A stretch of 64,000 bases of DNA from CAWGET01 sp963821715 (GCA_963821715.1 CAWGET010000006.1:62001-126000), one strand, 5' to 3'. Shown: positions 18,431 through 28,406, counted from the first letter of the stretch. Notes: generated from the sequence alone by a model not told the origin. Made by a program: numbers and translations.

Positions 18431-21072
18431 CAATCAATCCCAATAAATCTGAACGTTCCCTGGATGGAAGTGTAAAATAGAATGTAGATCCTACGCCCAC
18501 TTTCGATTCCAGCCAAATACTACCTCCATGATTTTCAACAATTTTTTTACAAATCGCGAGTCCGATTCCGGTGCCGCTATATTTTGTTCTATCGTGCAGC
18601 CTTTGGAAAATTCTAAATATTCTATCGTAATTATTTTCAGATATTCCAATTCCGTTGTCGGTTAAGCTAAATTTAATAAGATCTCCCTCGTTTTCAAACT
18701 TGATCTCAATCTTTAGAGGGTCATCACTTCTATATTTGATAGAATTTACAATTAGATTTTGTAGAAGCCTTTTTATATTTTCCCTTCTACCGTAAACAAA
18801 TGGGAGTTTTTTGAATTTTATTTCCGGTTTTTTATCTTCAATCAAAAATTTTAAGTTTTCCATTACCTCCCTAACCACATCGTTCATATCTACTTTTTCG
18901 AATTTTTCTTCATTTTCTTTTACCTTAGAGTAGTCAAGAAGATCGCGGATTAATTCCTGCATTCTAGCCGCGCCTTTCGAAGCAAATTCAATAAAATCGT
19001 TTGCATCAGCGTCTAATTTATCTTTATAACGCTCTTCAAGTAAGGCGGTGTATCCATGAACCATTCGTAACGGTTCCTGCAAATCGTGAGATGCTACATA
19101 AGCGAATTGTTCTAATTCTTTATTGGATCTTTCAAGTTCCTTTATCAAACGTAAGGATTTTCCTTCCATAATTTTTAGACGTGTTATATCGTTTAATGAG
19201 ACCAAAATAAGAGGTGTACTTTTATTTTTCTGCGATAAGGGCTTTGCTTTTAAATTCATTATTTTGAATCCCGATCCGCCGGTATTTATTCTTAATTCAA
19301 CATCTTCTACATTTTCTCCTTCTACAACTCTATTCAATCTTTTCTCAACCGACGCAAAATCTTTCGGATTTGCAATAAGATCTTTTAAATTCTTCCCGGC
19401 TGCTTCCGTTACATCGATATCAAATATTTTGTAAAAACTTTTATTCGCTGAAATTAATTCTAGCTTTGGATTCATAACTAAAAGAGGATCCTGAACAGTA
19501 TTAATTATATTTTCCACATAATCATAAGCTTCAATTACCGCATCCTGGTTTTTCTTCAATTCGGTTATATCCCTCGATACAATCAATACCGATGCGACTT
19601 CTTTTTTATTTGGATCAAATTCAGGTATGACTTTGGCGGAATAATAAAAACGCGATCCTCCTTTTACATACACTATTTCTGCATCAATCGGTTTTTTAGT
19701 TTTAAAAACAGTTCTGATTTGCGACATAAGTTCTTCGTGACCAACCATCCCTTCACTGTACTGAAACATACTTTTACCAATCCGCTCTTGCGGTAAACTA
19801 CCGGTTATTTTTTCTATCTGCGGATTGATATAAATATATCTAAGATCCTTATCGAGCCTGGTAATTACATCATGCGAGTTTTCTGCCAATGATCTAAACT
19901 GCTCTTCGCTTCTTTCTAGATTCTCTTCGTAAGCTTTTTGTTCAGAAATATCTCGTATCAAATTTCCATAACCGATTATTCCTTTTTCATCTTTTAAAGC
20001 AAAAGTTGTCGATTCCACATCCTTAACAGAGCCATCCTTTGCAGTTATTTCAGTTTCTGTTTTGTAGAAACCTTCTTCTCTAACCTTTTTTATTATTTCC
20101 TGCTTAGACTCACTAAGATTTACAAGATTCAGAATATCCTTTATCCCGCTGTTTTTTATTTCCTCATAAGAGTAACCGAGAATTCCCTCAGCGGCTTCAT
20201 TATATGCTAAGACTTCGCTCTTTTTATTTAATAAAATTACACCTTCGGAAAGATTTTCCACTACTTTGGAATGATACTCGAGATATTTTTCATATTCTTT
20301 CTTATCTGTTATATCCTGCCATACTGTAATAACACCGTCTTTATATTTTAAGCCTCTTATTTCGAAATAACCTTTATAAAAATTATTTCTGAAATTCCCT
20401 TCATAATAAACTTCTTTTTTCAGGAATGGTTCGCCGGTTTCCACCGTATTAACAAAACCGTCAAAAACTCCGGATTCTCTATGACCCGGATGAAGTTCAA
20501 GCATAGTTCGCCCAATAGTATTTTCCCTTGAGATACCGTTTGCCTTAACCGTTTCGTCATTTACATAGGTAAACTCAAAATCGTAGATTTTGTTATTTTT
20601 ATCTCTCAGAGTTTTAAATACAACAAGCGGAATAGGCAGTATTTCAATAGTAGTTTGAAAACGCTTATTGCTCGATTTAATTTCATCTTCTTTTTCTATG
20701 ACCTTACTAATGTCGCTGAATGTCAGTACTATTTTTTCTTCGTCGTCGTCTTTAAACTGTTATGGGGGAAGCCGAAACATCAAGCCATACGTATCTGTCT
20801 TTTGCGGGAACGAATACTCCGAATAATTTATTATTTACATCATGACGTGAATTATACGCGATAACAGCCGGGAAATTTTCGCTGGTAACTTTATTATAAT
20901 CTTCATCAACAACATTCCATATTTCGTCGGTTAAGGATTTACCGATGACTACGTGTTTCTGAATATCGAGAATTTTCAATGCGGCATCATTCGCTTCTTC
21001 AATTATTCCACTGCCATTAATTATAAATATGCCTTGCTGCAGTTTGTTAAAAAGCTCATTAAATTTATCCAT
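18396..21072 (-). pseudogene. Multi-PAS histidine kinase (phytochrome-like transmitter), one frameshift
   Basis: Frames 20752-21072 and 18396-20750 belong together. The first encodes PAS 1 (MDKFNELFNKLQQGIFI ... YVWLDVSASPIT). One base out of phase the reading resumes as QFKDDDEEKIVLTFSDISK and runs without a stop through several more PAS domains (FEFTYVNDETVKANGISRE, NSHDVITRLDKDLRYIYI and others). The transmitter has YVASHDLQEPLRMVHGY with the phospho-histidine, the N box NLIVNSIKY and GTGIGLAICKKIVENHGG. The shift is at about 20755-20762. Total about 890 residues, no membrane spans. HATPase type and SHDLQEPL motif resemble bacteriophytochrome-like kinases. It is the first gene of the kinase block and overlaps the next gene. 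Confidence 0.82.
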
Positions 21073-21198
21073 TTCCCATTCGTTTTGATGTTAAAAAATT
21101 TCCATTTGTTCAACTGCTGTAATTTAAACTGATACAAAAGGTTTTTTAGCATAGCAAAAACTTATAAGTCTCCTCAAAATTTTTATCTAATTTATGAA

Positions 21199-21546
21199 CT
21201 AAGCTGATTTAATCCATTGATTGCAGTAACCCTTCGGATTAATAGGACCTTTTATTATTTGGCATCCCCCGCAAAATTCTTCTTCTTCGGGTTCAATCCA
21301 GAGCGTACACTTATCGCATCTCTTTTCCGGATAAGGAGTTTCAGCAACATACTCAAATTGATCGCGCGAAGTTTTTTCAGCTTCGGTTAAATTATCCCCG
21401 CTGCACGGATCATTTTTTGGAGTTTCACGCTTTTCATCTTCGGCTTGGCTATTATTATTTCCGCAGGATGATAAAAAATAAATACCGACAAAGCTAAATA
21501 GAGCAAAAGATGTTTTTTTAATGAATCCTCTTCTTGATAAAGACAT
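21199..21546 (-). CDS. High-potential iron-sulfur protein (HiPIP), Tat-exported lipoprotein
   Basis: 115 aa. The leader MSLSRRGFIKKTSFALF has the twin-arginine motif, and FLSSC provides a lipobox (cysteine near residue 28), so the folded protein should be exported and lipid-anchored. The C-terminal 60 residues carry the HiPIP pattern: CDKC, then FCGGCQIIKG, then INPKGYCNQW, giving four ligands for one 4Fe-4S cluster. A linker rich in Glu, Lys and Asn separates anchor and domain. HiPIPs are single-electron carriers in periplasmic respiration or photosynthesis. It stands alone between the kinase block and an amidohydrolase; possible partners are the c-type cytochromes elsewhere in the window. 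Confidence 0.88.
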   Translation of the reverse strand: MSLSRRGFIKKTSFALFSFVGIYFLSSCGNNNSQAEDEKRETPKNDPCSGDNLTEAEKTSRDQFEYVAETPYPEKRCDKCTLWIEPEEEEFCGGCQIIKGPINPKGYCNQWIKSA

Positions 21547-21728
21547 GATGCTCTCATTTTTTTTAGTTTAAATTAAATTATAAAAAAAAAACTGATAAAT
21601 TCTAATGTTTTTTTTCAATTTAATCTAAGTAATTACAAAACCATAAAAACAGGAATTATATAAACTTGGCTCTGTTATTACTCAACATCCTAACAACTAA
21701 TTTTCTACGTACTTCCTTCTATTTACTA

Positions 21729-23312
21729 TTAACCGCTTACAGTTTTTCCTCCAATTACCGTTCTATCAATATTTACCGAAAGGATTTCATCAGCGGGAAT
21801 ATCAAACAAATTTTTATTTGTGATAATAAAATCGGCTAGTTTGCCGGGTTTGATACTCCCTTTTTTATTTTCTTCAAAGGAAGCATAAGCCGCGTTAATA
21901 GTATAACCATACAATGCCTGCTCAATTGTTATCTTTTCTTCCGGGATCCAACCATCAGGATTCTTTCCGTCGTTTGTTCTGCGGGTTACCGCCGAAAAGA
22001 TACCAAGTATAGGTGATGGTTCTGCTATGAACCAATCACTTCCCAAAGCTACTTTAATATTCTTTTCTAAAAGGGATTTGATTCTGTATGAGGATTTTAT
22101 TCTTTCTCTGCCGATAACTTTTTCAGCCCAACGTCCATCATCTACAAGATGAACAGGCTGCATACTCGCGATTACGTTATGATCCGCAAAACGTTGGATG
22201 TCGCTTCTATCTATATGCTGAGCATGTTCAATCCGAAATCGTCTGTCTTTTATTCCGTTCTCGCTTTCAATCTGCGAGGAAATATTAAGCAGTTCGTGAA
22301 CTGCTCTGTCGCCGATTGCATGTATAAGAATTTGCAGATTGTTTTTATCCCCATTTTTAGCCCAATTGTACATTTCGTCATAAGAATTTACAAACAATCC
22401 ATTGCTATCCGGATCGTTCTCATAAGGCTCTAATAGCGCCGCCGTATTAGATCCTAATGAACCATCCATAAATCCTTTTAATGCACCGAATTTCAGTCTA
22501 TCGCTTCCGTAACCTGATTTTACTTTTTCGGCGAGTTTTTCCCAAGTATTTATAGGAACCGCCGCATATATTCTAGTTCGTAGTTTCTGTTCGTTCTCCA
22601 ATATTTCAAATGTTTCCAGATCATCCCATGTTCCCATATGGTGAACGGAAGTTATTCCCAAACTTGAGGTAAATTCTTCCGCCGCCGTTATAGCTTTTTC
22701 TTTCATAGCGAAAGAAGGTTCAGGTTTAACATTTTCTACCAACTTCATAGCGTTATCTTTTAATATTCCGGTCGGATCTCCGTTTTGGTCACGGACAATT
22801 GTTCCTCCATCCACATTGGGAGTATTCTTGTTAATTCCAGCAATCCTTAAGGCGGCGCTGTTAGCCAGAGCCATATGCGCGTCAAGTCTGTTTACCCAAA
22901 CGGGAATATTTGTCGTAAAGGGATCGATCCAATTTTTATGCGGCAATTCACCATCCCAATTTGTATGATCCCAATCTCCGCCGGTTATCCAATCCTCTTT
23001 ACCTATTTTCGTTGTATAATTTTTAATTCTACTTTTAAATTCATCAGTTGTTTTCACGTTTCTCAACTGTACCGAAGAAAGCCGAAATCCGCCTTCAATA
23101 AAATGGAGATGGGAATCAATAAATCCGGGTAAGACTAATTTACCTTCGGCGTCAATAACCTCAGTTTTTTCCGAAATTAAATTTGATATATCATTATTTT
23201 TTCCTACCGCAATAAATTTTCCATCGGTAACAGCAAAAGCTTCTGCGGAAAGATTTTTTTCATCCGCAGTCCATATTCTTCCGTTGATCAAAACAAGATC
23301 GGCTTTCTTCAT
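21729..23312 (-). CDS. YtcJ-like metal-dependent amidohydrolase
   Basis: 527 aa from the ATG at 23312 (AAGGAAATT directly upstream; a longer frame adds 44 residues without family character). The composite beta-domain start ADLVLINGRIWTADE and the metal motif FIDSHLHF (H68, H70) mark the superfamily. YtcJ features include GGDWDHTNW, FMDGSLGSNTAALLEPY, HAIGDRAVHELL, RFRIEHAQHI and the C-terminal ALGSDWFIAEPSPI with the metal aspartate. No signal peptide. Such proteins hydrolyse N-formyl or similar amide/ester bonds; no exact substrate can be given. The gene has 182 bases on one side and 210 on the other, so it is probably a single unit. Confidence 0.9.
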   Translation of the reverse strand: MKKADLVLINGRIWTADEKNLSAEAFAVTDGKFIAVGKNNDISNLISEKTEVIDAEGKLVLPGFIDSHLHFIEGGFRLSSVQLRNVKTTDEFKSRIKNYTTKIGKEDWITGGDWDHTNWDGELPHKNWIDPFTTNIPVWVNRLDAHMALANSAALRIAGINKNTPNVDGGTIVRDQNGDPTGILKDNAMKLVENVKPEPSFAMKEKAITAAEEFTSSLGITSVHHMGTWDDLETFEILENEQKLRTRIYAAVPINTWEKLAEKVKSGYGSDRLKFGALKGFMDGSLGSNTAALLEPYENDPDSNGLFVNSYDEMYNWAKNGDKNNLQILIHAIGDRAVHELLNISSQIESENGIKDRRFRIEHAQHIDRSDIQRFADHNVIASMQPVHLVDDGRWAEKVIGRERIKSSYRIKSLLEKNIKVALGSDWFIAEPSPILGIFSAVTRRTNDGKNPDGWIPEEKITIEQALYGYTINAAYASFEENKKGSIKPGKLADFIITNKNLFDIPADEILSVNIDRTVIGGKTVSG

Positions 23313-23467
23313 AATTTCCTTTCGGCTTATTTGAATTTTTAAGATATAAAAATAGAAAGGATGATCAAAATGGCAACTGTCAAATGTCGAAATGGAAGAT
23401 TGTGAAATGGAGAAACGACGACCGGTAAATTGGTGTATGGGCAAATAGGCTGCGGGAAATCAGGAAA

Positions 23468-23487
23468 AGCCGCGCCGAGGCGCGGCT
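23468..23487 (-). terminator. GC-rich hairpin terminator after the DsrE-like gene
   Basis: Palindrome AGCCGCGCCGAGGCGCGGCT; on the minus strand it is followed by TTTTCC, about 36 bases beyond the stop at 23523. Strong stem, short T-run. Confidence 0.6.
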
Positions 23488-23522
23488 CAATATCCGGCTC
23501 CTGATGTACTACTTCACAAAAA

Positions 23523-24062
23523 TCAATACGTCATCAAAGCATAACCTTTTAACTGATAAGTCGGCAAAACAGTCAGCGCTGAAAGAGCGATATCAACATC
23601 AGGGTTTACCCAATTATGATCAAAATTTTTCTCTTCTAAAGTTTGACCGCAGACAAAGAATTTAACTCCTGCATTTTTTAATTTTGAAATGAGATCAATA
23701 TTTGGATTATCAGTTTTGAATTTTTTCTTGTAATTTTCATTATCCAACACCACTTTTCCGGCGTTGCCATGGAAAATACCAACCAAATCCAATTGTTCCG
23801 GATTCACTCCGGCAGACGCATAAACATTCAGAAGACGAGCAATGTGGAATAGACCACTGTTCACGCTATCTTTCTGCGAATCCTTCGTCAAATCAAAAAT
23901 GATTTTATAATCGAGTTTTTTATCCGGTTGAACTTTTGAATCCGGCAAAGGATGAGCGCCGCCGTATCCTTCAATTACAGGATAGACCCACTGCTGCGCT
24001 GAAGATAATACCGGTATCGCGAGAAACAGAATAAATGCAAAAAATCCAACTTTTAATTTCAT
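23523..24062 (-). CDS. Exported DsrE/DsrF-like protein
   Basis: 179 aa with a clear signal peptide (MKLKVGFFAFILFLAIPVLS, cleavage predicted after A22). The mature domain has the DsrE/F/YchN fold pattern: YKIIFDLTKDS, HIARLLNVYASAGV, LVGIFHGNAGKVV, and the conserved cysteine C138 in KFFVCGQTL, followed by a second element ending in YALMTY. DsrE-type proteins handle sulfane sulfur or thiols through this cysteine; exported versions occur near sulfur-oxidation genes. Its ATG overlaps the stop of the PQQ-type propeller gene (ATGA), so both are cotranslated. A sulfur role here is inferred from family and from the TsdA operon 9 kb away. Confidence 0.82.
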   Translation of the reverse strand: MKLKVGFFAFILFLAIPVLSSAQQWVYPVIEGYGGAHPLPDSKVQPDKKLDYKIIFDLTKDSQKDSVNSGLFHIARLLNVYASAGVNPEQLDLVGIFHGNAGKVVLDNENYKKKFKTDNPNIDLISKLKNAGVKFFVCGQTLEEKNFDHNWVNPDVDIALSALTVLPTYQLKGYALMTY

Positions 24063-25606
24063 GATTCTCCTCCGCCGCTGTTGTATTCAGGATTTACTTC
24101 CGAAATTGGAAGAGCAATTACCCAGTCATAATTATTTCCGAAATACATCGTACCGCCAACAATTGTCGGACTTAAAATTGGGAAATATCCACCGACTTTT
24201 TTACTTCCGATCAAACTACCATCTTTCGGATTCAATGCATAAGCCCAAGATCCTGCCGCAATATACAAAACGCCTTTATACATAGAGCCCGGACCTCGTC
24301 CTGCACCTGCAGGCGTAACGTGTGGAATTTTCCATTCCCATTTCGTTTCACCGGTTTTAAGATCCAAAGCAAAAAATTTGTTCGTAACCGGATTTCCGAG
24401 GTAAATGGTCTTATCCATTATAAGAGCCACGCCGCCTTTGAATGATTGTGGTTTTGGACCACGACCCATATCTTTAGTCCAGAGAATATCACCGGTGATC
24501 GCGTCAAACGCTCTAACCCTCGTGTTCATTGTGGATATTGAATCTCCCTTTTCTTCATCAAAAACAGTTTTTGGTTCAATAACTGTATTCATTACAACAA
24601 CACTATCAGCAACTGTAGGCGTTACGTCCCCCATTCCTGTATTTGTTGCGCCGGGAATTTCTCCCTTCCAGTTTACCTTTCCTGTTTTAGCGTCTAATGA
24701 ATAGAGATAGGATTTAACAGCCATCGACAAATAAATATTTCCTTCGTAAAAAACCGGGTTTGACATATTTGCCATTCCACCTAAATCGTTTTGCCATTTT
24801 TTTTCGCCTGTTTCAGCGTCCACGGCATAAACCGTTCCGGTTCCCGTGGATATATAAACAGTGCCGTCGTTATACGCGGGAGTTGTCATTACCTCTCCCT
24901 TAGTAGCAAAAATCCAGTTAAACTTACCGGTTTTTTTATCCAGCGATATCAGTCCATTGTAACTTACTCCGGCACCTCTCGCAGATTCATAAGGATCTTT
25001 AGAGTAAACAATTGTTTGATGAAATGTAAAAGCAACGCTTCCGGCAGTAATAAACACTTTATCACCGACAATGAGGGGAGTTCCCATATAATTGTTACTA
25101 ATAGGACTAGTTCGCCAAATAAGCTTCCCTGTCTTAGCGTTTAACGCATAAGCAAACATATCATCACTTTCGGCAAAAACTATCCCATCCACCACCGACA
25201 CATTAAGAGCGTTTCCGTAAAATTGGGTTTGTGTAGCAAGACTTCTGCTAGGTCCGGCTACCTCTTGTGCGAAAGGCTTTTCCTTTTCAAGAGGCCAAGA
25301 ACGCGCCTCAGCATATTTCCATGAAACACCATCTTTTATCCATTGAGGAGCGTCCTCGGCTACTTCAGTTACGGCATTATGATAATGGTTCATGTAAGAC
25401 ATCAGAAATTCTTTCGGGAAAAACTTTCCGTCTTTTTCATCGGGTAGATTTTCTTCGTTGTAGACCCTTGCGAATGGACCGTCTTCATCAAGCGGTACTT
25501 CTTTGTATAGCTGATGAGATTGTGCAATTATTAGATTGGAAATAAATAATATCAGCATCAGAAAAGCAGATACTCCTGACGCTTTAATACAGTTTTTATA
25601 ATACAT
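24059..25606 (-). CDS. Exported PQQ-type beta-propeller protein
   Basis: 515 aa. Signal peptide (FLMLILFISNLIIAQS) followed by a 60-residue unique region and then repeated propeller blades: ALNAKTGKLIWRTS, SLDKKTGKFNWIF, AVDAETGEKKWQNDL, SLDAKTGKVNWKGEI, AFDAITGDILWTKDM, ALDLKTGETKWEWKI and ALNPKDGSLIG. The AxDxxTGxxxW repeats are the WD-like blades of PQQ enzymes. I do not see the cofactor-binding Cys-Cys pair of methanol dehydrogenases, so it may be a scaffold or binding propeller (BamB-like) and not an enzyme. It is the first gene of a two-gene operon with the DsrE-like protein. Confidence 0.85.
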   Translation of the reverse strand: MYYKNCIKASGVSAFLMLILFISNLIIAQSHQLYKEVPLDEDGPFARVYNEENLPDEKDGKFFPKEFLMSYMNHYHNAVTEVAEDAPQWIKDGVSWKYAEARSWPLEKEKPFAQEVAGPSRSLATQTQFYGNALNVSVVDGIVFAESDDMFAYALNAKTGKLIWRTSPISNNYMGTPLIVGDKVFITAGSVAFTFHQTIVYSKDPYESARGAGVSYNGLISLDKKTGKFNWIFATKGEVMTTPAYNDGTVYISTGTGTVYAVDAETGEKKWQNDLGGMANMSNPVFYEGNIYLSMAVKSYLYSLDAKTGKVNWKGEIPGATNTGMGDVTPTVADSVVVMNTVIEPKTVFDEEKGDSISTMNTRVRAFDAITGDILWTKDMGRGPKPQSFKGGVALIMDKTIYLGNPVTNKFFALDLKTGETKWEWKIPHVTPAGAGRGPGSMYKGVLYIAAGSWAYALNPKDGSLIGSKKVGGYFPILSPTIVGGTMYFGNNYDWVIALPISEVNPEYNSGGGES

Positions 25607-25620
25607 TTTGCCCTCCTCTT

Positions 25621-25639
25621 TTCCGGCTGGGAACCGGAA
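25621..25639 (-). promoter_or_regulatory. Leader hairpin just before the propeller-gene ribosome site
   Basis: TTCCGG / CCGGAA (six pairs, seven-base loop) lies directly upstream of the GAGGAGGG ribosome site of the gene starting at 25606. On the minus strand no T-run follows, so it is not a terminator for that direction; it may stabilise the mRNA leader. Confidence 0.4.
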
Positions 25640-25866
25640 TTTTTTAATTAAGAACTCTTCCTGCTGAAGATAAGTGTATTGTATAAATTATTTAAATTAA
25701 AATCAAATTGAGATTTGCATATAAGAAAATTCATAAAAATTAAACTGTGAATATGTGTAAAACTTTTTTTCCTGATCTCCGATCTCAGATTTCTGAAAAC
25801 TTGCATTAAACAATATTTTTCTCTATCTAAAAAGATGACAACGATCAAATAGCCCGGTATCCGATA

Positions 25867-27531
25867 ATGGCCTCAAAAGAGAGCAAAACTGATAGTAATA
25901 TACCTTCAATGGAAGAGGCAGTAAAAAAAGCGAAAGAATCTTCAACAAATAAATATTTTGATATCCATCCACCGGTGTTTTGGCCCGCCGCAATTTTGAT
26001 TTTAGTATTCATTATCATAACTCTTGCCGTCGGCCAGCCGATGACGGATATTTTCAGTACTATTCAGAACGGTATTTCGGATAACGCGGGCTGGCTTTTT
26101 ATTCTGGCGGTAAATATATTTTTATTTTTTGTCATCTACATCGCTTTCAGCAAACTTGGCGAAATACGTCTGGGCGGAAAAGATGCAACGCCGGAGTTTT
26201 CCCTCTCCGCATGGTTCTCTATGCTCTTCAGCGCGGGGATGGGAATTGGTATTTTATTCTGGAGCGTTGCCGAGCCGATGTTCCATTATCAATCGCCGCC
26301 TTTCGGTGAAGCCGAAACATTAGAATCCGCAGCGCTTGCCATGAAATTAACTTATCTGCATTGGGGTTTGCATCCTTGGGGAATTTACGCGCTTGTCGGA
26401 TTATCTCTCGCTTTTTTCGCCTACAATAAAAAACTTCCTCTTTCAATTCGATCTGTCTTTTATCCACTTCTCGGTAAAAGGATTCATGGTTATCTTGGCG
26501 ATACTATAGACGTCCTCGCCGTTCTCGCTACTTTGTTCGGGCTGGCTACATCCCTTGGGTTCGGAGTTCAGCAGGTGAACGCCGGTTTAACACACGTTTT
26601 CGGGCTCACAAACTCGATCGGTATGCAGGTTGTACTCATAGCTGTTATTACTATCGCCGCCACAATTTCAGTTGTTACCGGAATAGACAAAGGCGTAAAG
26701 TTTTTGAGTCAGATGAACATCTATCTCGCGGGAGCTTTCCTTTTATTTTTGATAATCATCGGTCCATCACTTTTTATTTTTGATTCCTTTACTCAAAATC
26801 TGGGTGCTTACGTTCAAGATCTATTTGCTATAAGTTTTTGGACCGAAACTTATCAGCAATCCGACTGGCAAAATAGCTGGACGGTCTTCTACTGGTCTTG
26901 GTGGATTTCGTGGTCACCTTTCGTCGGAATGTTCATAGCGAGAATTTCCCGTGGGCGAACTGTTAGGCAATTTGTGCTTGGAGTTTTGATAGTTCCAACT
27001 ATAATTACTTTTCTTTGGCTTTCCGCATTCGGGGGATCGGCAATATTTTTAGAATTAAAAAATGCTGGAGCAGGAATTGCCCAAGCCGTAAGCGAAGACG
27101 TGGCTATTTCAATTTATGCGCTGCTTGAAAATTTTCCGTTCGCATCTTTCACAAGTATTGCGGCAATCGCTTTAGTAACGAGTTTTTTCGTAACATCATC
27201 AGATTCAGGTTCGTTAGTTGTGGACGCTTTTACTTCGGGGGGAAAACTCGATTCGCCGGTTGGACAAAGAATTTTTTGGGCTTTGACGGAAGGCGCCGTA
27301 GCAGCTGTTCTTCTTGTAGGCGGCGGTTTAGGCGCTTTGCAGACGGCGTCTATTACCACCGGGCTCCCTTTCGCTTTTGTGCTTCTTGTTATGTGCTATA
27401 GTCTTTACACCGGACTGAGCCGTGAATATCGAAACTATCAACAATCAGAAAAAGAGAAAGAACGCAAAAGTTATCATTCACTTATTAACGATCTTGTAAC
27501 GAAAAGAGAAAAAAATAAAACGAGGAATTAA
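25867..27531 (+). CDS. BCCT family betaine/choline/carnitine transporter
   Basis: 554 aa with a 35-residue hydrophilic N-terminus and twelve predicted membrane segments. The family signature WWISWSPFVGMFIARISRGR is present, as are the GMGIGILFWSVAEP glycine-rich segment (unwound TM3 of BetP) and HWGLHPWGIYALVGL. It imports zwitterionic osmolytes by sodium or proton symport. The C-terminus ends in charged residues (KREKNKTRN), as in osmosensing members. Codons here are visibly more GC-rich than in neighbouring genes. It is read divergently from the propeller operon and is followed after two bases by a universal-stress gene. Confidence 0.93.
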   Translation: MASKESKTDSNIPSMEEAVKKAKESSTNKYFDIHPPVFWPAAILILVFIIITLAVGQPMTDIFSTIQNGISDNAGWLFILAVNIFLFFVIYIAFSKLGEIRLGGKDATPEFSLSAWFSMLFSAGMGIGILFWSVAEPMFHYQSPPFGEAETLESAALAMKLTYLHWGLHPWGIYALVGLSLAFFAYNKKLPLSIRSVFYPLLGKRIHGYLGDTIDVLAVLATLFGLATSLGFGVQQVNAGLTHVFGLTNSIGMQVVLIAVITIAATISVVTGIDKGVKFLSQMNIYLAGAFLLFLIIIGPSLFIFDSFTQNLGAYVQDLFAISFWTETYQQSDWQNSWTVFYWSWWISWSPFVGMFIARISRGRTVRQFVLGVLIVPTIITFLWLSAFGGSAIFLELKNAGAGIAQAVSEDVAISIYALLENFPFASFTSIAAIALVTSFFVTSSDSGSLVVDAFTSGGKLDSPVGQRIFWALTEGAVAAVLLVGGGLGALQTASITTGLPFAFVLLVMCYSLYTGLSREYRNYQQSEKEKERKSYHSLINDLVTKREKNKTRN

Positions 27532-27533
27532 CG

Positions 27534-28406
27534 ATGAAAGTTTTTGATCATTTACTCGTGGCTTTAGACCTTACGGAAATTGATGATTTCTTGATTGAAT
27601 ACTCCAATTCTTTTGCAGAAAAACTGGAGATTCCCAAAGTAACTTTTATTCACGTTATGCAGACTTACGACCTTCCGGATTCGGTTTCTTCAATGTTTCC
27701 GGAACTTGAAAAACCATTACAGGAAATAATTGAAGACGAACTCCAGGAAAAAGTTGGAAATGTTTGTAACGACGATTCCGCAAAAGAAATAAAATGTATT
27801 GTGGAAGAAGGAGACATTGCGCAAGTAATGGCGGAATATGTTAATAAAAACAAGGTTGATATTATTGTCATGGGAAATAAACTCGGCTTCGATGGCGACG
27901 GAATCGCGAATGGCCGAGTCGCCAGGCAGGTAAAGGCTACTCTTCTCTTCGTTCCGAACACTTCTACTTTGGAAATCAAAAACTTATTAACTGTAATTGA
28001 TTTTTCAAATATTTCTGAGAAGGCGTTTAAGAAAAGTATGATGATAAAAGAAAAAATGGATGCCGGATTTTACTGCCAGTATTTGTATAATCTTCCATTG
28101 GATTATTTCCCTCACCGGCCCCACGAAAAATTTACGAGCAAAATGCAAAAATTTGGAGAAAAAGAATTTGCCAAATATTTAAAACGAATGGACATTTATG
28201 ACCCGGAGTTGAAATGCGAATTTACGCTGGACGAAGATGGGAATCCCGCACAGCAAATTTATAATTACGCGGTTAAAAAAGAAGCCGGATTGATCGTTAT
28301 CGGCGAAAAAGGTACAACAGAAAAAAACGCAGGAATGATAGGAGCAGTTTCCGCCAAATTAAAACGGATGGAAAGAAATATCCCCGTGATGATTGTTAAA
28401 GGATAA
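27534..28406 (+). CDS. Tandem universal stress protein (two UspA domains)
   Basis: 290 aa, two Usp halves. Domain 1 starts FDHLLVALDLTEIDDF and has DIIVMGNKLGFDGDGI with GRVARQV. Domain 2 begins LLTVIDFSNISEKAF and ends with LIVIGEKGTTEKNAGM and VMIVK. The second half keeps most of the G-x2-G-x9-G nucleotide motif, the first half less so. The start is two bases after the BCCT stop, so both are one transcript. Pairing of Usp with ion or osmolyte carriers is common, and a role in sensing ATP or stress to adjust transport is a reasonable inference. Confidence 0.9.
   Translation: MKVFDHLLVALDLTEIDDFLIEYSNSFAEKLEIPKVTFIHVMQTYDLPDSVSSMFPELEKPLQEIIEDELQEKVGNVCNDDSAKEIKCIVEEGDIAQVMAEYVNKNKVDIIVMGNKLGFDGDGIANGRVARQVKATLLFVPNTSTLEIKNLLTVIDFSNISEKAFKKSMMIKEKMDAGFYCQYLYNLPLDYFPHRPHEKFTSKMQKFGEKEFAKYLKRMDIYDPELKCEFTLDEDGNPAQQIYNYAVKKEAGLIVIGEKGTTEKNAGMIGAVSAKLKRMERNIPVMIVKG

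Noticed and set aside
24059..25606. Quinoprotein alcohol dehydrogenase
   Set aside because: Propeller repeats fit, but the adjacent-cysteine disulfide and Asp/Glu metal site of such enzymes were not found by eye.
25621..25646. Plus-strand terminator (TTCCGG...CCGGAA then six T)
   Set aside because: No plus-strand transcript ends there; the same stem is better explained as leader structure of the minus-strand gene.
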